A DNA stretch of 56,683 nt from Pararhizobium antarcticum (GCF_001885585.1 NZ_LSRP01000087.1:1-56683); one strand, 5' to 3'; shown: positions 36,967 to 45,959, counted from the stretch's first letter. The notes: generated by a model from the sequence alone, not told the origin. Made by a program: numbers and translations.

Positions 36967-37733
36967 GCGAGAAACTACTCGTCCTGGACGATATCCGCAT
37001 GAATTTCGGGGCAATCGCGGCCCTCAAAGGCATCAGTTTCTCAATCGGGAAGGGCGAAGTCGTGGCCCTTCTGGGCGATAATGGCGCCGGAAAATCGACA
37101 CTGGTCAAGATCATATCCGGTGGCTTGCGGCCGACATCTGGCCAAATGGTCTTCGAAGGAGCAGACTATCAGGCCAAGACGCCCGCCGAAGCCAAGGCAG
37201 CAGGCATCGAAACTGTCTACCAGGACCTGTCGCTGTGCACCAACGTCGATGTGGTCGGCAATTTCTTCATGGGCCGCGAGATCACCCGCAAGGTTGCCGG
37301 CATTCCTTTTCTCGATGAACGCGCGATGGAAGAAATCACAACCAAGGCGCTGACGAGCGCCGGTACCCGCATTCCCTCCATGCGCACCAAGGTCGAACAT
37401 CTGTCCGGCGGCCAGCGCCAGGCGATCGAGCTGAACCGGTTTGCACACTGGGGTGGCAAGCTGCTTTTGCTGGATGAACCATTCGCTGCACTCGGCGTCG
37501 AACAGACGCGGCGCGGGCTGGACATGATCCGCCATGTCGCCAACCAGGGCATCGGCGTCGTCATCATCACACATATCATGCAGCAGGCCTTTCAGGTCGC
37601 TGATCGCATCGTCGTCATCCGCCACGGCGTCGTCGCCGGCGATGTGGATAGAGCCAAGACAAGCCCGGATGCAGTGATCGAGATGATCACAGGGCAAGCC
37701 CTCACCGGAGCCGGACCGGTGGGCAAAGAATGA
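36963..37733 (+). CDS. CUT2 sugar ABC transporter ATPase (single domain), ROK-linked
   Basis: The 256-residue ATPase has Walker [10 protein letters not shown], the Q-loop in VYQDLSLCTNV, signature LSGGQRQA, Walker B LLLLDEPFAALG and the H-loop in IITHIM. It is the third FrcA-like single-domain ATPase in this window. Coupled by ATGA overlap to the ROK gene, it is followed after 33 bases by the binding-protein gene, so the gene order (ATPase, binding protein, permease) differs from the other two importers. Confidence 0.92.
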   Translation: MSEKLLVLDDIRMNFGAIAALKGISFSIGKGEVVALLGDNGAGKSTLVKIISGGLRPTSGQMVFEGADYQAKTPAEAKAAGIETVYQDLSLCTNVDVVGNFFMGREITRKVAGIPFLDERAMEEITTKALTSAGTRIPSMRTKVEHLSGGQRQAIELNRFAHWGGKLLLLDEPFAALGVEQTRRGLDMIRHVANQGIGVVIITHIMQQAFQVADRIVVIRHGVVAGDVDRAKTSPDAVIEMITGQALTGAGPVGKE

Positions 37734-37766
37734 AAAGGGGTCCGGCTTAAACTGGAGAGAACTATC

Positions 37767-38807
37767 ATGAAACGAATAGTGATAAGCTTGCTGAGCGTTC
37801 TGGTGCTCGGCCTTTCGATGCTCACGACGGCGGCGGCCCAGTCCAAGGGCGTGGTCTATTATCTCGTGCCGACACTGCTCGATGAATTCCAGTCGGGCTC
37901 GGTCAGTGCCCTGCAGATGTTCCTGAAGCAGACCGGCTACGAGATGAAGACGCTCAATGCCGACAACAAGACCGACGCCCAGCAATCGCAAATGAACGAT
38001 ATCATCGCGTTGAAACCTGCGGCGATCATCCTTGCGGCTGTCGATTTCAATGCGCTGAAGCCATCGATCGAGGCGGCCCGTGCCGCCGGCATACCGGTCG
38101 TCGAGTTCGATCGCCAGATCACCTCGACCCCGTCCGACTTCACTTCCGTTGCTGGCACGATCGAGATCGGCCATGTCGCCGCCGACCAGGCGGAGGCCAT
38201 GCTCAAGGCCAAACATGGTGATGTGAAAGGCAAGGTCCTGCAGGTCCTGGGAGACCCCGGCGATCCCTACACGCTCGATATCCAGAAGGGTTTCGAGGAG
38301 AAGATGAAGGCCTTTCCGGGCGTCACCATTGTGTCGGTGCCAGCCCTGATGTGGGAAGCCAGCAATGCCGGGACGATCGTTTCCGACCAGATGCTCGCCA
38401 ATCCCGATATCGACCTGATTTTCCCGCATGCCGCCCATCTCTCGGTTGCCGCCGTCGCCTCGCTTGAGTCCGCCGGAAAAAAGCCGGGCGACATCATGAT
38501 GATGAGCTCGAACGGCGCTCCTGTCGGCCTCGACCTGATCCGCAAGGGTTGGCTCAATACGGAAGTGGAACAGCCACTTTATGCCCAGGCTGCAGCCGTT
38601 GCCATGTTCATGGACAAGATCGTCGGCAAACAGGAAATCAAGGCCGGCGATTATGACGTGCTCGGGCTCAAGGGCGTCGTGACGATCGAGGCATGGGGTC
38701 CGAATATCAAGATCCCGGGTGCTGCGATCACCAGCGACAATGTCGACGACCCGGCTTTCTGGGGCAACATGAAACCGCCAACCGCAGCAGTAAAATCTGT
38801 CGAGTGA
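37767..38807 (+). CDS. Sugar ABC transporter substrate-binding protein, ROK-linked
   Basis: The 346-residue RbsB-type periplasmic protein has a signal peptide with cleavage probably after TTAAA at about residue 25. The mature segment begins [40 protein letters not shown] and [19 protein letters not shown] form the sugar-binding lobe. ACTGGAGAGAACT precedes the ATG. A hairpin follows the stop codon. The ligand is unknown; a pentose, hexose or polyol would fit with the SDR at the end of the operon. Confidence 0.92.
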   Translation: MKRIVISLLSVLVLGLSMLTTAAAQSKGVVYYLVPTLLDEFQSGSVSALQMFLKQTGYEMKTLNADNKTDAQQSQMNDIIALKPAAIILAAVDFNALKPSIEAARAAGIPVVEFDRQITSTPSDFTSVAGTIEIGHVAADQAEAMLKAKHGDVKGKVLQVLGDPGDPYTLDIQKGFEEKMKAFPGVTIVSVPALMWEASNAGTIVSDQMLANPDIDLIFPHAAHLSVAAVASLESAGKKPGDIMMMSSNGAPVGLDLIRKGWLNTEVEQPLYAQAAAVAMFMDKIVGKQEIKAGDYDVLGLKGVVTIEAWGPNIKIPGAAITSDNVDDPAFWGNMKPPTAAVKSVE

Positions 38808-38818
38808 ACGGCCCTTCC

Positions 38819-38840
38819 TCCGGGGTCCCAGGGCCCCGGA
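38819..38840 (+). promoter_or_regulatory. Intercistronic hairpin between binding-protein and permease genes
   Basis: TCCGGGG (38819-38825) pairs perfectly with CCCCGGA (38834-38840) across an eight-base loop. It stands 12 bases after the binding-protein stop and 30 bases before the permease start, with no T-run. The placement matches the stem-loop at 19744-19771 in the inositol importer operon. Confidence 0.65.
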
Positions 38841-38869
38841 ACCCTTGCCCTCCAATCCGGAATTGCCGT

Positions 38870-39865
38870 ATGACTCCTCACACTCGCAAATCTCTTGAAT
38901 TCCTTCTCGACAATCTCGTCTGGTTCATGCTCATCGTCGTTCTTGCGCTGTTCTCAGCCTTGATCCCGAACTATTTCCAGATCGGCATCTTCACCAACAT
39001 CATCGAAGCGTCGAGCGTGCTCGGTGTCATGTCGATTGGTCTGGCGCTGGTGATCATCACCGGACACATGGACCTGTCGGTCGAGTCCGTCGCGGCGCTG
39101 TCGGCGATGGCCGTCGGTATCCTCTTCTGCTCAGCCGGCATCGGGCTTGGGATCAAACTTTCCCCGGAATGGCTGATGATCCCCGCCTCGCTGCTGGTCG
39201 CCTGTGCCATCGGAGGGTTGATCGGCCTGTTCAATGGTTTCCTCGTCGTCAAGCTGAAGATGAGTGCCTTCATCATCACCCTCGCCTCCTTCATCTGGGT
39301 GCGCGGTATCGTGCTGGCCGTTTCCGGGGGGCGCTCCGCCCAGGACCTCGACCCGGCCATCCGCTGGTTCGCCATAGAGCGATTTGCCGGGATCCCGCTC
39401 TCCGCCTGGATCGCGATTGGCTGTTTTCTGATTTTCTCGATCATGATGGCCAAGACACCGTTCGGTCGGCATCTGATCATGATCGGCGGCAATGAGACCG
39501 CCGCCTACCGCGCCGGCATTCGCGTGACCCGCAATCTGATCATTGCCTTCGTGATGGCCGGCGCTATCGCTGGTCTTGCCGGTTGGCTCCTTGCCGTTCG
39601 CACCTCGGGCGCCACCGCCAATCTCGGCGTCGGCCTTCTGTTCAATGCCTTCGCAGCCGTGGTCATCGGCGGCGTCAGCCTCAAGGGCGGTGTCGGAGCG
39701 CTGCCCGGTGTCTATGCCGGCGTGCTGCTGCTCTCATCCATCAACACGGCCATCAACCTGATGGGCCTGCCGGCCAACTATACCCAGGTCATCCATGGCT
39801 TCCTGGTTCTGGCGGCCGTTCTTCTCGACACTTTCAAACAAAGGCTCCGCCAGAGGCTCGCATGA
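38870..39865 (+). CDS. CUT2 sugar ABC transporter permease, ROK-linked
   Basis: The 331-residue permease has about ten helices, the family segment IITGHMDLSVESVAALSAMA near residue 60 and AVVIGGVSLKGGVGALPG near residue 265. I start it at the ATG at 38870 (MTPHTRKSLEFLLDNL); the open frame reaches 38693 but that part lies in the binding-protein gene. Its stop overlaps the SDR start (ATGA). Confidence 0.92.
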   Translation: MTPHTRKSLEFLLDNLVWFMLIVVLALFSALIPNYFQIGIFTNIIEASSVLGVMSIGLALVIITGHMDLSVESVAALSAMAVGILFCSAGIGLGIKLSPEWLMIPASLLVACAIGGLIGLFNGFLVVKLKMSAFIITLASFIWVRGIVLAVSGGRSAQDLDPAIRWFAIERFAGIPLSAWIAIGCFLIFSIMMAKTPFGRHLIMIGGNETAAYRAGIRVTRNLIIAFVMAGAIAGLAGWLLAVRTSGATANLGVGLLFNAFAAVVIGGVSLKGGVGALPGVYAGVLLLSSINTAINLMGLPANYTQVIHGFLVLAAVLLDTFKQRLRQRLA

Positions 39866-40638
39866 CAGACAGATTGAAAGACAAGGTTGCACTGGTGATC
39901 GGTGCCTCTCGCGGCATCGGCAAAGCGATCGCGCAACGCTTCAAAGAGGAGGGTGCCAAACTCGTGCTCGCCGATTTCGAAGAAGAGACAGGGCGGGCAG
40001 CCGCCAAGGAAATCGGCGCCGATTTCGTCCGCACCGATATTTCGAAACTGGACGATGCTGTAGCGGCGGTCGGATTGGCGCTCGAACGTCACGGTCGGCT
40101 CGATATCATCGTGCAGAACGCGGGCATCTACCCCTGGCAGTTGATCGAAAATACGTCGCCCGACGACTGGGACAATGTGATGGCGGTCAACCTGCGCGGC
40201 TGTTTCAATGCTGCCCGCGCCGCGCTGACGCCCATGAAAAAGCAGGGGGCGGGACGCATCCTCTTCACCTCGTCGATCACCGGCCCGCATGTTACCAGCC
40301 CCGGTCACGGTCACTACGCTGCAAGCAAAGCCGGCATCAATGGTTTTATCCGCTCCGCCGCTTTGGAATTCTCTTCTTATGGAATCACCGTCAACGGCGT
40401 CGAACCGGGAAATATCCTGACGGAGGCGATCCAACTGCATCGCAGCGCCGCCTTTATCAAGAACATGGAGGATGCCATTCCGCTGGCGCGCCTCGGTTCA
40501 CCGCGCGACGTGGCCAACGCCTTCCTGTTTCTGGCCTCCGATGACGCGAGCTATGTAACCGGCACCACGATCATCGTCGATGGTGGTCAGCTTCTGCCGG
40601 AAGGGGCAGATTTCAAAGTGTTGCCCCCTTCTGATTGA
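39862..40638 (+). CDS. Short-chain dehydrogenase, probable sugar/polyol dehydrogenase
   Basis: The 258-residue classical SDR has the cofactor motif VIGASRGIGKAIA (residues 12-24), NAG (in VQNAGIYPW), the catalytic Ser in ILFTSSITGP and the Y-x-x-x-K in GHYAASKAG. VDGG appears near the C-terminus. The acidic residue in VLADFEEE after strand 2 favours NAD(H). Coupled to the permease by a four-base overlap, it probably oxidises the imported sugar or polyol as the first catabolic step. The rest of the pathway is not in the window. Confidence 0.9.
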   Translation: MTDRLKDKVALVIGASRGIGKAIAQRFKEEGAKLVLADFEEETGRAAAKEIGADFVRTDISKLDDAVAAVGLALERHGRLDIIVQNAGIYPWQLIENTSPDDWDNVMAVNLRGCFNAARAALTPMKKQGAGRILFTSSITGPHVTSPGHGHYAASKAGINGFIRSAALEFSSYGITVNGVEPGNILTEAIQLHRSAAFIKNMEDAIPLARLGSPRDVANAFLFLASDDASYVTGTTIIVDGGQLLPEGADFKVLPPSD

Positions 40639-40718
40639 CGTCCGGTAGCGCGGTGCATCGAACGGCTCGCGCCGCCGTCAACTGACGGGCTGACAATGAG
40701 CTTTGTCTGGCCGATCGG

Positions 40719-41627
40719 TCAGTTCCCTCTCTCGATCGCCAGCAGCGACGCACGCAGCCGATCGCCCGCGAAATCGAGAAAGCGACGGATTTTTTGCGGG
40801 AGTTGTGTCAGCGGCGCGTGGAGAATGTGGACCGGGGCCGGATTTGCCTCAAAGCTGTCAAGGAGCAGACGCACCCGGCCGGCATTGAGGGCATCGATCG
40901 CCTGGTAATGCAACAGCTGAACAAACCCCAATCCGGCCTCAGCCGCAGCGATTGCGGCCTCTGCGCCAGAAACAAGCAGACGCGCTTTGCCCGCGGGCCA
41001 GCTTGGTCCGCCTGCGCCAAGCCGGGGCGTCGTGCCTGCAAGTGGAATGTTCAGGATGATGGAGGGCAGCCCGGCGAGATCGTCAGGACACTGCGGTACG
41101 GCATACTGATCAAGAAAATCGGGGCTGGCAACGATCACAGATCGCATCCTGCCGAGCCTTGTGCCGATCAGGCTGCTGTCTGGCAGCGCGCCGATCCGTA
41201 CCGCAAGATCGGCGGCGCCGGCAGCCAGATCGACATTGGCGTCGATGAGTTGCAGATCGACGGTGATGCCCTCATGTTGCTGCAGAAAGTCCGTGACGAT
41301 CGGCAAGACGTGAAGCCGACCGAACATTCTCGGCGCGCTCACCACCAGCCGTCCGGTCGGCTCGACGAATTCGCCCGCTGCTTCGCGCTCGACCTCGTTT
41401 ACCTGCGCGATGATCTGGCGCGCGGCCGCAAGATAACGCTGCCCGGCGTCGGTGAGCACCAGCCGGCGGGTCGAGCGGATCACCAGCACGACACCGAGAT
41501 GCTGTTCCAGCTGGCCGATTTTCCGCGTCAGCGTGGCAACCGGTACGGCGCGCTTTCTTGCAGCCGCTGAAAAACTGCCTGCATCCATCACATCGATCAA
41601 CAGCGACATTGCTTCCAGCCGATCCAA
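40719..41627 (-). CDS. LysR-family regulator
   Basis: The 302-residue protein is of the large LysR group with an N-terminus reading LDRLEAMSLLIDVMDAGSFS and AARKRAVPVATLTRKIGQLE. The co-inducer domain follows (TGRLVVSAPRMFGRLHVLPI). No ATG fits the family start. A TTG at 41627 has GGGGAA about six bases upstream and gives the usual M-D-R-L-E-A start, while a TTG at 41639 lacks a site. It is divergent from the PNPOx-like flavoprotein gene, with a CATGCCGGCATG palindrome at 41681-41692 between them, and probably controls that gene. Confidence 0.85.
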   Translation of the reverse strand: MDRLEAMSLLIDVMDAGSFSAAARKRAVPVATLTRKIGQLEQHLGVVLVIRSTRRLVLTDAGQRYLAAARQIIAQVNEVEREAAGEFVEPTGRLVVSAPRMFGRLHVLPIVTDFLQQHEGITVDLQLIDANVDLAAGAADLAVRIGALPDSSLIGTRLGRMRSVIVASPDFLDQYAVPQCPDDLAGLPSIILNIPLAGTTPRLGAGGPSWPAGKARLLVSGAEAAIAAAEAGLGFVQLLHYQAIDALNAGRVRLLLDSFEANPAPVHILHAPLTQLPQKIRRFLDFAGDRLRASLLAIERGN

Positions 41628-41748
41628 TGAGTTCCCCAATATTCGCGTAGATGCTGTCCAGATTCGGCCGATTGCGCGGCCATGCCGGCATGATTACATC
41701 GTCTTTCATATGAGATGCTTCGTCAAGCGCTCGCCATCGGAGGTGATC

Positions 41749-42369
41749 ATGAGCTACGGGTTCCTGGATGTGGCCATAACGCCGGCCGTGCGTGCCACGC
41801 AAAAGCAACTGGGTGTCGACGGCATGTGGGAGAGCTTCAGGGGGCAACGCGACTTCGATCGGTTCACCGAGCAGGAGGCGCTCTTCATTACCGACCGGGA
41901 CAGTTTTTATATGGCAACGACATCAGAGACGGGCTGGCCTTATGTCCAGCACCGCGGCGGCCCGCAGGGGTTCCTGAAGCTGGTGGATGATCAGACGCTG
42001 GCCTTTGCCGATTATCGCGGAAACTTCCAATATATCAGCATCGGCAACCTGTCGGTGAACGACAAGGTGTGCCTGTTCCTCATGGATTATCCGCGTCGGA
42101 CCCGGCTGAAGATTTATGCGCATGCAGAGGCTGTGTCGCTCGATGCAGATCCGGCGCTGACGGCAGCCGTGCTGAATGGCGCCCGCGGGCGGGTCGAGCG
42201 GATCGTCAGGCTGCGGCTGCAGAACTTCGACTGGAACTGCCCGCAGCACATCGTCCCGCGCTACACGGATGTCCAACTGGAAGAAGGCCTGCGCCCGATC
42301 CGTGATCGGCTGGCGGCACTGGAGACCGAAAATGCCGCATTGCGCGCCCAGGTCGCAAACCCCGTTTAG
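41749..42369 (+). CDS. Pyridoxamine 5'-phosphate oxidase-related FMN-binding protein
   Basis: The 206-residue protein has the split-barrel flavin fold: DRDSFYMATTSETGWPYVQHRGGP is the conserved strand and loop, followed by LAFADYRGNFQYISIGNL and VCLFLMDYPRRTRLKIYAHA. The C-terminal ~25 residues (LEEGLRPIRDRLAALETENA) form a short coiled coil. Homologues are uncharacterised and linked to redox or general stress. GGAGGTGATC in front of the ATG at 41749 fixes the start; the open frame to 41452 overlaps the divergent regulator. Confidence 0.87.
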   Translation: MSYGFLDVAITPAVRATQKQLGVDGMWESFRGQRDFDRFTEQEALFITDRDSFYMATTSETGWPYVQHRGGPQGFLKLVDDQTLAFADYRGNFQYISIGNLSVNDKVCLFLMDYPRRTRLKIYAHAEAVSLDADPALTAAVLNGARGRVERIVRLRLQNFDWNCPQHIVPRYTDVQLEEGLRPIRDRLAALETENAALRAQVANPV

Positions 42370-42412
42370 CGCGGGGGGTCGACTACGAATAAAACATGCT
42401 GTGTCTTCATCC

Positions 42413-42757
42413 TCAGGCTTTTCGTGTTTTCAATGCCTGAATGAGACCGTCACGCACGACGAAGCCATAGTGCAAATGTCCCGATGAAATCGGCACACCA
42501 TCCAATGTCTCAACCGTTTGAGAAAGCGACACGACAACATACCCGCCTCCCATCTCCCTTACATCCACCACTGTATCGTGGGTTCTCGTTGTGGCCCACT
42601 GTCTTTGCCAATATGCCTGGAGCGCGTCCTTGCCCTTCAACATACCGACATCACCTGGCCAGACGATATCGTCGGGCAGCATTGCCAGCAATGACATGCT
42701 GTCTCGTCTGTTATACGCGTCAAACGCCGTCCTTATAAGACCGTCGGTGGCCGTCAT
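42413..42757 (-). CDS. NTF2-like (SnoaL-type) protein, copy 1
   Basis: The 114-residue protein has the cone-shaped NTF2/SnoaL pattern: an N-terminal helix (IRTAFDAYNRRDSMSLLAML), DDIVWPGD, GKDALQAYWQRQWA, then beta strands ending in HLHYGFVVRDGLIQAL. Members are small-molecule enzymes or binding proteins; no catalytic residues can be assigned. The ATG at 42757 follows GGGAACGG. It is paralogous to the next gene (AYW-x-RQWA shared) and on the same strand about 100 bases downstream of it. Confidence 0.8.
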   Translation of the reverse strand: MTATDGLIRTAFDAYNRRDSMSLLAMLPDDIVWPGDVGMLKGKDALQAYWQRQWATTRTHDTVVDVREMGGGYVVVSLSQTVETLDGVPISSGHLHYGFVVRDGLIQALKTRKA

Positions 42758-42865
42758 GATCCGTTCCCACAAAATTCGCCGGATATCTCCCGAAACCAAA
42801 TGCTCGCCAGCCCGTCTTGCACAGATCCATAGGGCCATCAGCTTTCAAGGCTCGCAGTGCGGTGA

Positions 42866-43246
42866 TCAGGCGGGGTCGCCGGCATCAAAGCGGGTGACCT
42901 TGCCACCTTCAATGCGAAAGACATGTCTTACGGTTTTATCGCTCAGCTTGTGGCCCTGCTTCCCTTCAGGCGGGACGCCGTTGAGATCGTAGATTGTCTG
43001 CTCGACGTCTACAGCGAGTGCCCCGTCGGGAGCCGCTGAAAAGGCAACCGGCTTCACGTTCGGGCTGACGATCGCCCATTGACGCGTCCAGTAAGCGCGC
43101 ACGGCTTCACGGCCATGTTCATGGCCGCCGTCCATCGCGTTCGCCCATTCGACATCGTCGGCAAGCGCGTCCAGTACCCCATCGATATCTCGCGCGTTGA
43201 AGAAATCGTAAAGGCGCTCGATCATCCGGACGTTGTCTTCAAACAT
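42866..43246 (-). CDS. NTF2-like (SnoaL-type) protein, copy 2
   Basis: The 126-residue protein has the same fold as its neighbour: MIERLYDFFNARDIDGVLDA, DDVEWANAM, GREAVRAYWTRQWAIV and VRHVFRIEGGKVTRFDAGDP. The ATG at 43246 is preferred because GGGGTC precedes it; upstream Met codons at 43258 and 43339 lack a site. It is divergent from the MarR-type gene, with an AT-rich inverted repeat between them, so it is probably the target of that regulator. Function unknown. Confidence 0.82.
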   Translation of the reverse strand: MFEDNVRMIERLYDFFNARDIDGVLDALADDVEWANAMDGGHEHGREAVRAYWTRQWAIVSPNVKPVAFSAAPDGALAVDVEQTIYDLNGVPPEGKQGHKLSDKTVRHVFRIEGGKVTRFDAGDPA

Positions 43247-43312
43247 GTCTGACCCCATAAGAAATTTCTGAACTGCTGGCCAATCTGGGATTGTCAGTCG
43301 GCTGAATTTTAT

Positions 43313-43324
43313 ATATGTGCATAT
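43313..43324. promoter_or_regulatory. MarR operator candidate
   Basis: ATATG-TG-CATAT, an inverted repeat in an unusually AT-rich stretch (43308-43331) midway between the NTF2-like gene and the divergent MarR-type gene, the normal site for MarR autoregulation. Confidence 0.5.
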
Positions 43325-43358
43325 GTATATTGCCGTCAAGTGGGAGTGACTTTAAAAA

Positions 43359-43820
43359 ATGGACGAAGATGTACTCGTCACGCCGGGGCATTTGATCAGT
43401 CTGGCGGCACGCGGATTTGCACGATTGAGCGAGGCGCGTCTTGGTCCGCTTGGATTTGGCGTTGGCCAGCTGCCGGTGCTTGTCGCCCTTCACAACGGTA
43501 TTGCCCGGACCCAGCGTGACCTCGCCCGGTTCGCCAAGGTCGAGCAACCTCCAATGGCGCAAATGCTCGCGCGAATGGAGCGCGACGGTCTGATTACCAG
43601 AACGCGCGACCCGCAAGATGGAAGGAGCAGTCACATCGCGCTGACGAGAACCGCTCAGGAACGGTTGTCAGAAGCATCAGAGAGACTGTTTCAAGGCAAT
43701 CGCGAGGCCTTGGCCGGATTTTCCGATGCGGAAGCCAACCAGTTTGTCGAATTCCTTGTGCGCCTCATTGAAAATCTGGATCGGATCGCAAGCGTCGAAA
43801 CGGAAAATTCAGATACATGA
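43359..43820 (+). CDS. MarR-family transcriptional regulator
   Basis: The 153-residue protein has the MarR layout: a dimerisation helix at the start (PGHLISLAARGFARLSEARL), winged helix around residues 50-95 (TQRDLARFAKVEQPPMAQML, then RMERDGLITRTRDPQDGRSS) and a long C-terminal helix. DPQDGR is the conserved wing. It probably represses itself and the divergent NTF2-like gene. No inducer can be named. Confidence 0.88.
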   Translation: MDEDVLVTPGHLISLAARGFARLSEARLGPLGFGVGQLPVLVALHNGIARTQRDLARFAKVEQPPMAQMLARMERDGLITRTRDPQDGRSSHIALTRTAQERLSEASERLFQGNREALAGFSDAEANQFVEFLVRLIENLDRIASVETENSDT

Positions 43821-43869
43821 AAATCGCAGCGGACAGGAGGCTTTGCCGGGTTTGCCGGAGACTTTTCGG

Positions 43870-44556
43870 TTTAGTTTGTGCGGCCATGGCCGGTGCGTCG
43901 AGCACGGCATTTTACCGTTCTTCGGCCTCGGCTGGCGGAATGTTGCAGATGGGCTCCAGAAGACATCCGTTGTTGCACTCGTCCACCCATTCGAGCGTGG
44001 CGAACGCCACGGCTTCGAAGTTGTGCCAGGGTTCTCGCCCATGGGCGACGTCGACCTTGCAAAGGCTGTGGTTCATTTCGGCGAGAGCGTTGTCATAACC
44101 GTCAGCAACTCTTCCGACGGAAGTCTCGAACTTCACCGCCGTGCCGCGACGGGCGCAGCCGACCAAGAGCATTGACCGGTGCTCGATGAAGGCAATCATC
44201 ACTTCAACGGGGCGGTCGAGCTTCCTCCTACCCGGCAGGCGAATGTATCAAGTTCACCGCAAGGGGCCATCACACAATATGCAGTCACCTTGCGCGATAT
44301 ATCGTTGGCTTGCCGGAGCTCCCGGTTCTCCCGCTCCAAAGCCTTCAATTTCTCGCCCACATCGCTCGGCGGGGCCTGATCGTTTATCGCTGTCGACCTC
44401 TGCCTTCTCCACCCACGCATGGAGGGCATGCGTCGAGCAGCCAATTTTTCAGACTGTGGGTGACGCCGCGGCCCACCGCGAAGGGTGCTCGGCTTCATGT
44501 TGCGTTACCATTCGAACGGCACGGGCGTGGACTTCAGGGGGTTTTTTGTTTGTCAT
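43870..44556 (-). mobile_element. Degenerate IS3-family element (IS407/IS51-like), orfA and orfB remnants
   Basis: On the minus strand from ATG 44556, MTNKKPPEVHARAVRMVTQH begins an orfA with a stop codon and frameshifts. The leucine-zipper part LKALERENRELRQANDI is readable at about 44340. orfB then reads MIAFIEHR and jumps to SVGRVADGYDNALAEMNHSL, NFEAVAFATLEWVD and LLEPICNIPPAEAE, so most of its DDE domain (first two Asp included) is deleted. It cannot transpose. It separates the MarR gene from the iron-uptake locus. Confidence 0.85.
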
Positions 44557-44894
44557 CTTGCTTGTCCTGGACCCTACTTCTCACGAGTGGCTCTCCGGTA
44601 GATCCGGCCCGGCTCAAGCGTGATTGCGCTGCAGATGCCCAAAGGCTTAGCACCCGGCATACCAGACCTGCGAACGAAGCGCACTCATGGCGCGTTATTG
44701 CTGGCGCGGTCTGGTTTGGCTAATCGCCAATGACAAGAGCGTTCCTACCGGGTTTGGAGCCGGCTACGCAGTGTAAGGACGGCGCGCATTGCGGTTCCCA
44801 AGCCATATGGCCCAGGACGATCCAGCGGATGGATGCGGTATACGCCAAGTGGCTCCGGCTATGTCCAGGGCCTTTGCGCAGATAATTGACGCAC
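44557..44894. other. Gene-free stretch between IS remnant and siderophore locus
   Basis: About 340 bases with only short shadow frames. The part nearest the IS3 remnant may be its old end; the rest has no recognisable coding or structural content. Confidence 0.4.
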
Positions 44895-45959
44895 TTACCT
44901 CATGTTGCGTTCCCAGTACCAGGCGACATACATCTTTTTGCGATCATGCCTTCGCTCCTTGAGTGTCGACCGAAGCGCCCGGATATCGGCTTTCTCGCAG
45001 GCCGCCCAGACGAATGTTTCGGGGTCGATGGATGCAATCGCTTTTTGGGCTTCTGCCAGGAAAACGCTATTGGTACGGTCTGGATAATCGCTCCTGTGCA
45101 GCCAACGGACATCCAGCACGCCGCCCGACACAATGGACTGTTCCTCCGCCTCGTCCTCAACTTCGATAAGTGCTTGCATCTGCGTTCCCACCGGCACCTC
45201 GGCGGCGATACGGGCGATGGCAGGCAGTGCACTTTCGTCGCCAATCAGAAGCATCGACTTTGCCGTCGGAAGATCGCCCCCACCCGGCCCGAGAAGTGCT
45301 GCCTTGTCCCCTGCCCGGGCGTCCCGAGCAAAATCGGCTCCGGGCGTGGATATCCCATGCATTGGATGCTGCAGGAAGTCGATCGAGACTTCCCCTCGCT
45401 CAAGGTCCACCGAACGGATGGTGTAGACGCGCACCAGAATCTGGTCGTCGCCCTCCGGCCAGGAAATGCGTCCGTCCTGGCGAAAGCCCGGCCATACCGG
45501 TGCCCTGCCCTTCGGCGGAACCAGCAGCCGGACATGCATGTCTCCACCCATGAACGGGGTGACATCGGCGCAGGAAAATACGACACGGCGCATTTTCGGC
45601 GTCACATTTTCCACGGAGATAACGGTCACTTCATGCAGGTTGGGCAGGCTAAGCAGGGACGTCGGCGTCATCCACGTCAACTCCAGCGGCTGGTCGCCGG
45701 CAAAATAAAACAGATGTTCCGCCATGTCGGTACGGGCCGCCTCCAGAAAGGCCTGTGTCGAACACTCCAGCGCGATCAGCAATTTTCCATCATCTGTGCG
45801 GATTGTCGCGATGCCGCTTTTGCTTCTTAGAACAGCCCGATCGCCGCTACGTTCCACCTCCGCATGCTCGATGAAATGTTCGCAAATCTCGTCGAGCATC
45901 TCTGCAGCACTGTGGGGAACGGCAACACCCGAAAGCTTGAGTGATTGAACATCGTTCAT
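44895..45959 (-). CDS. Siderophore-interacting protein with N-terminal DUF2218 domain
   Basis: The 354-residue protein joins two parts: an N-terminal ~100-residue DUF2218-like domain (LDEICEHFIEHAEVERSGDR to AEHLFYFAGDQPLELTW) and a SIP-type NAD(P)H:flavin ferric-siderophore reductase. The latter shows VISVENVTPKMRRVVFSCAD, RVYTIRSVD (FAD-binding R-x-Y-T/S), SIDFLQHPMHGISTPGADFA and a C-terminal FVWAACEKADIRALRSTLKE. It is expected to release iron from the imported siderophore in the cytoplasm. The ATG at 45959 has AGGAG nine bases upstream. It is the last gene of the minus-strand iron-transport operon. Confidence 0.92.
   Translation of the reverse strand: MNDVQSLKLSGVAVPHSAAEMLDEICEHFIEHAEVERSGDRAVLRSKSGIATIRTDDGKLLIALECSTQAFLEAARTDMAEHLFYFAGDQPLELTWMTPTSLLSLPNLHEVTVISVENVTPKMRRVVFSCADVTPFMGGDMHVRLLVPPKGRAPVWPGFRQDGRISWPEGDDQILVRVYTIRSVDLERGEVSIDFLQHPMHGISTPGADFARDARAGDKAALLGPGGGDLPTAKSMLLIGDESALPAIARIAAEVPVGTQMQALIEVEDEAEEQSIVSGGVLDVRWLHRSDYPDRTNSVFLAEAQKAIASIDPETFVWAACEKADIRALRSTLKERRHDRKKMYVAWYWERNMR

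Noticed and set aside
37041..38855. 604-codon open frame on the minus strand opposite the ROK-linked ATPase and binding-protein genes
   Set aside because: It spans two well-supported genes and the gap between them and has no recognisable domain; shadow frame.
40675..40688. CCGTCA-AC-TGACGG palindrome between the convergent SDR and LysR genes as a terminator
   Set aside because: Only six base pairs with a two-base loop and no T-run; too weak to call.
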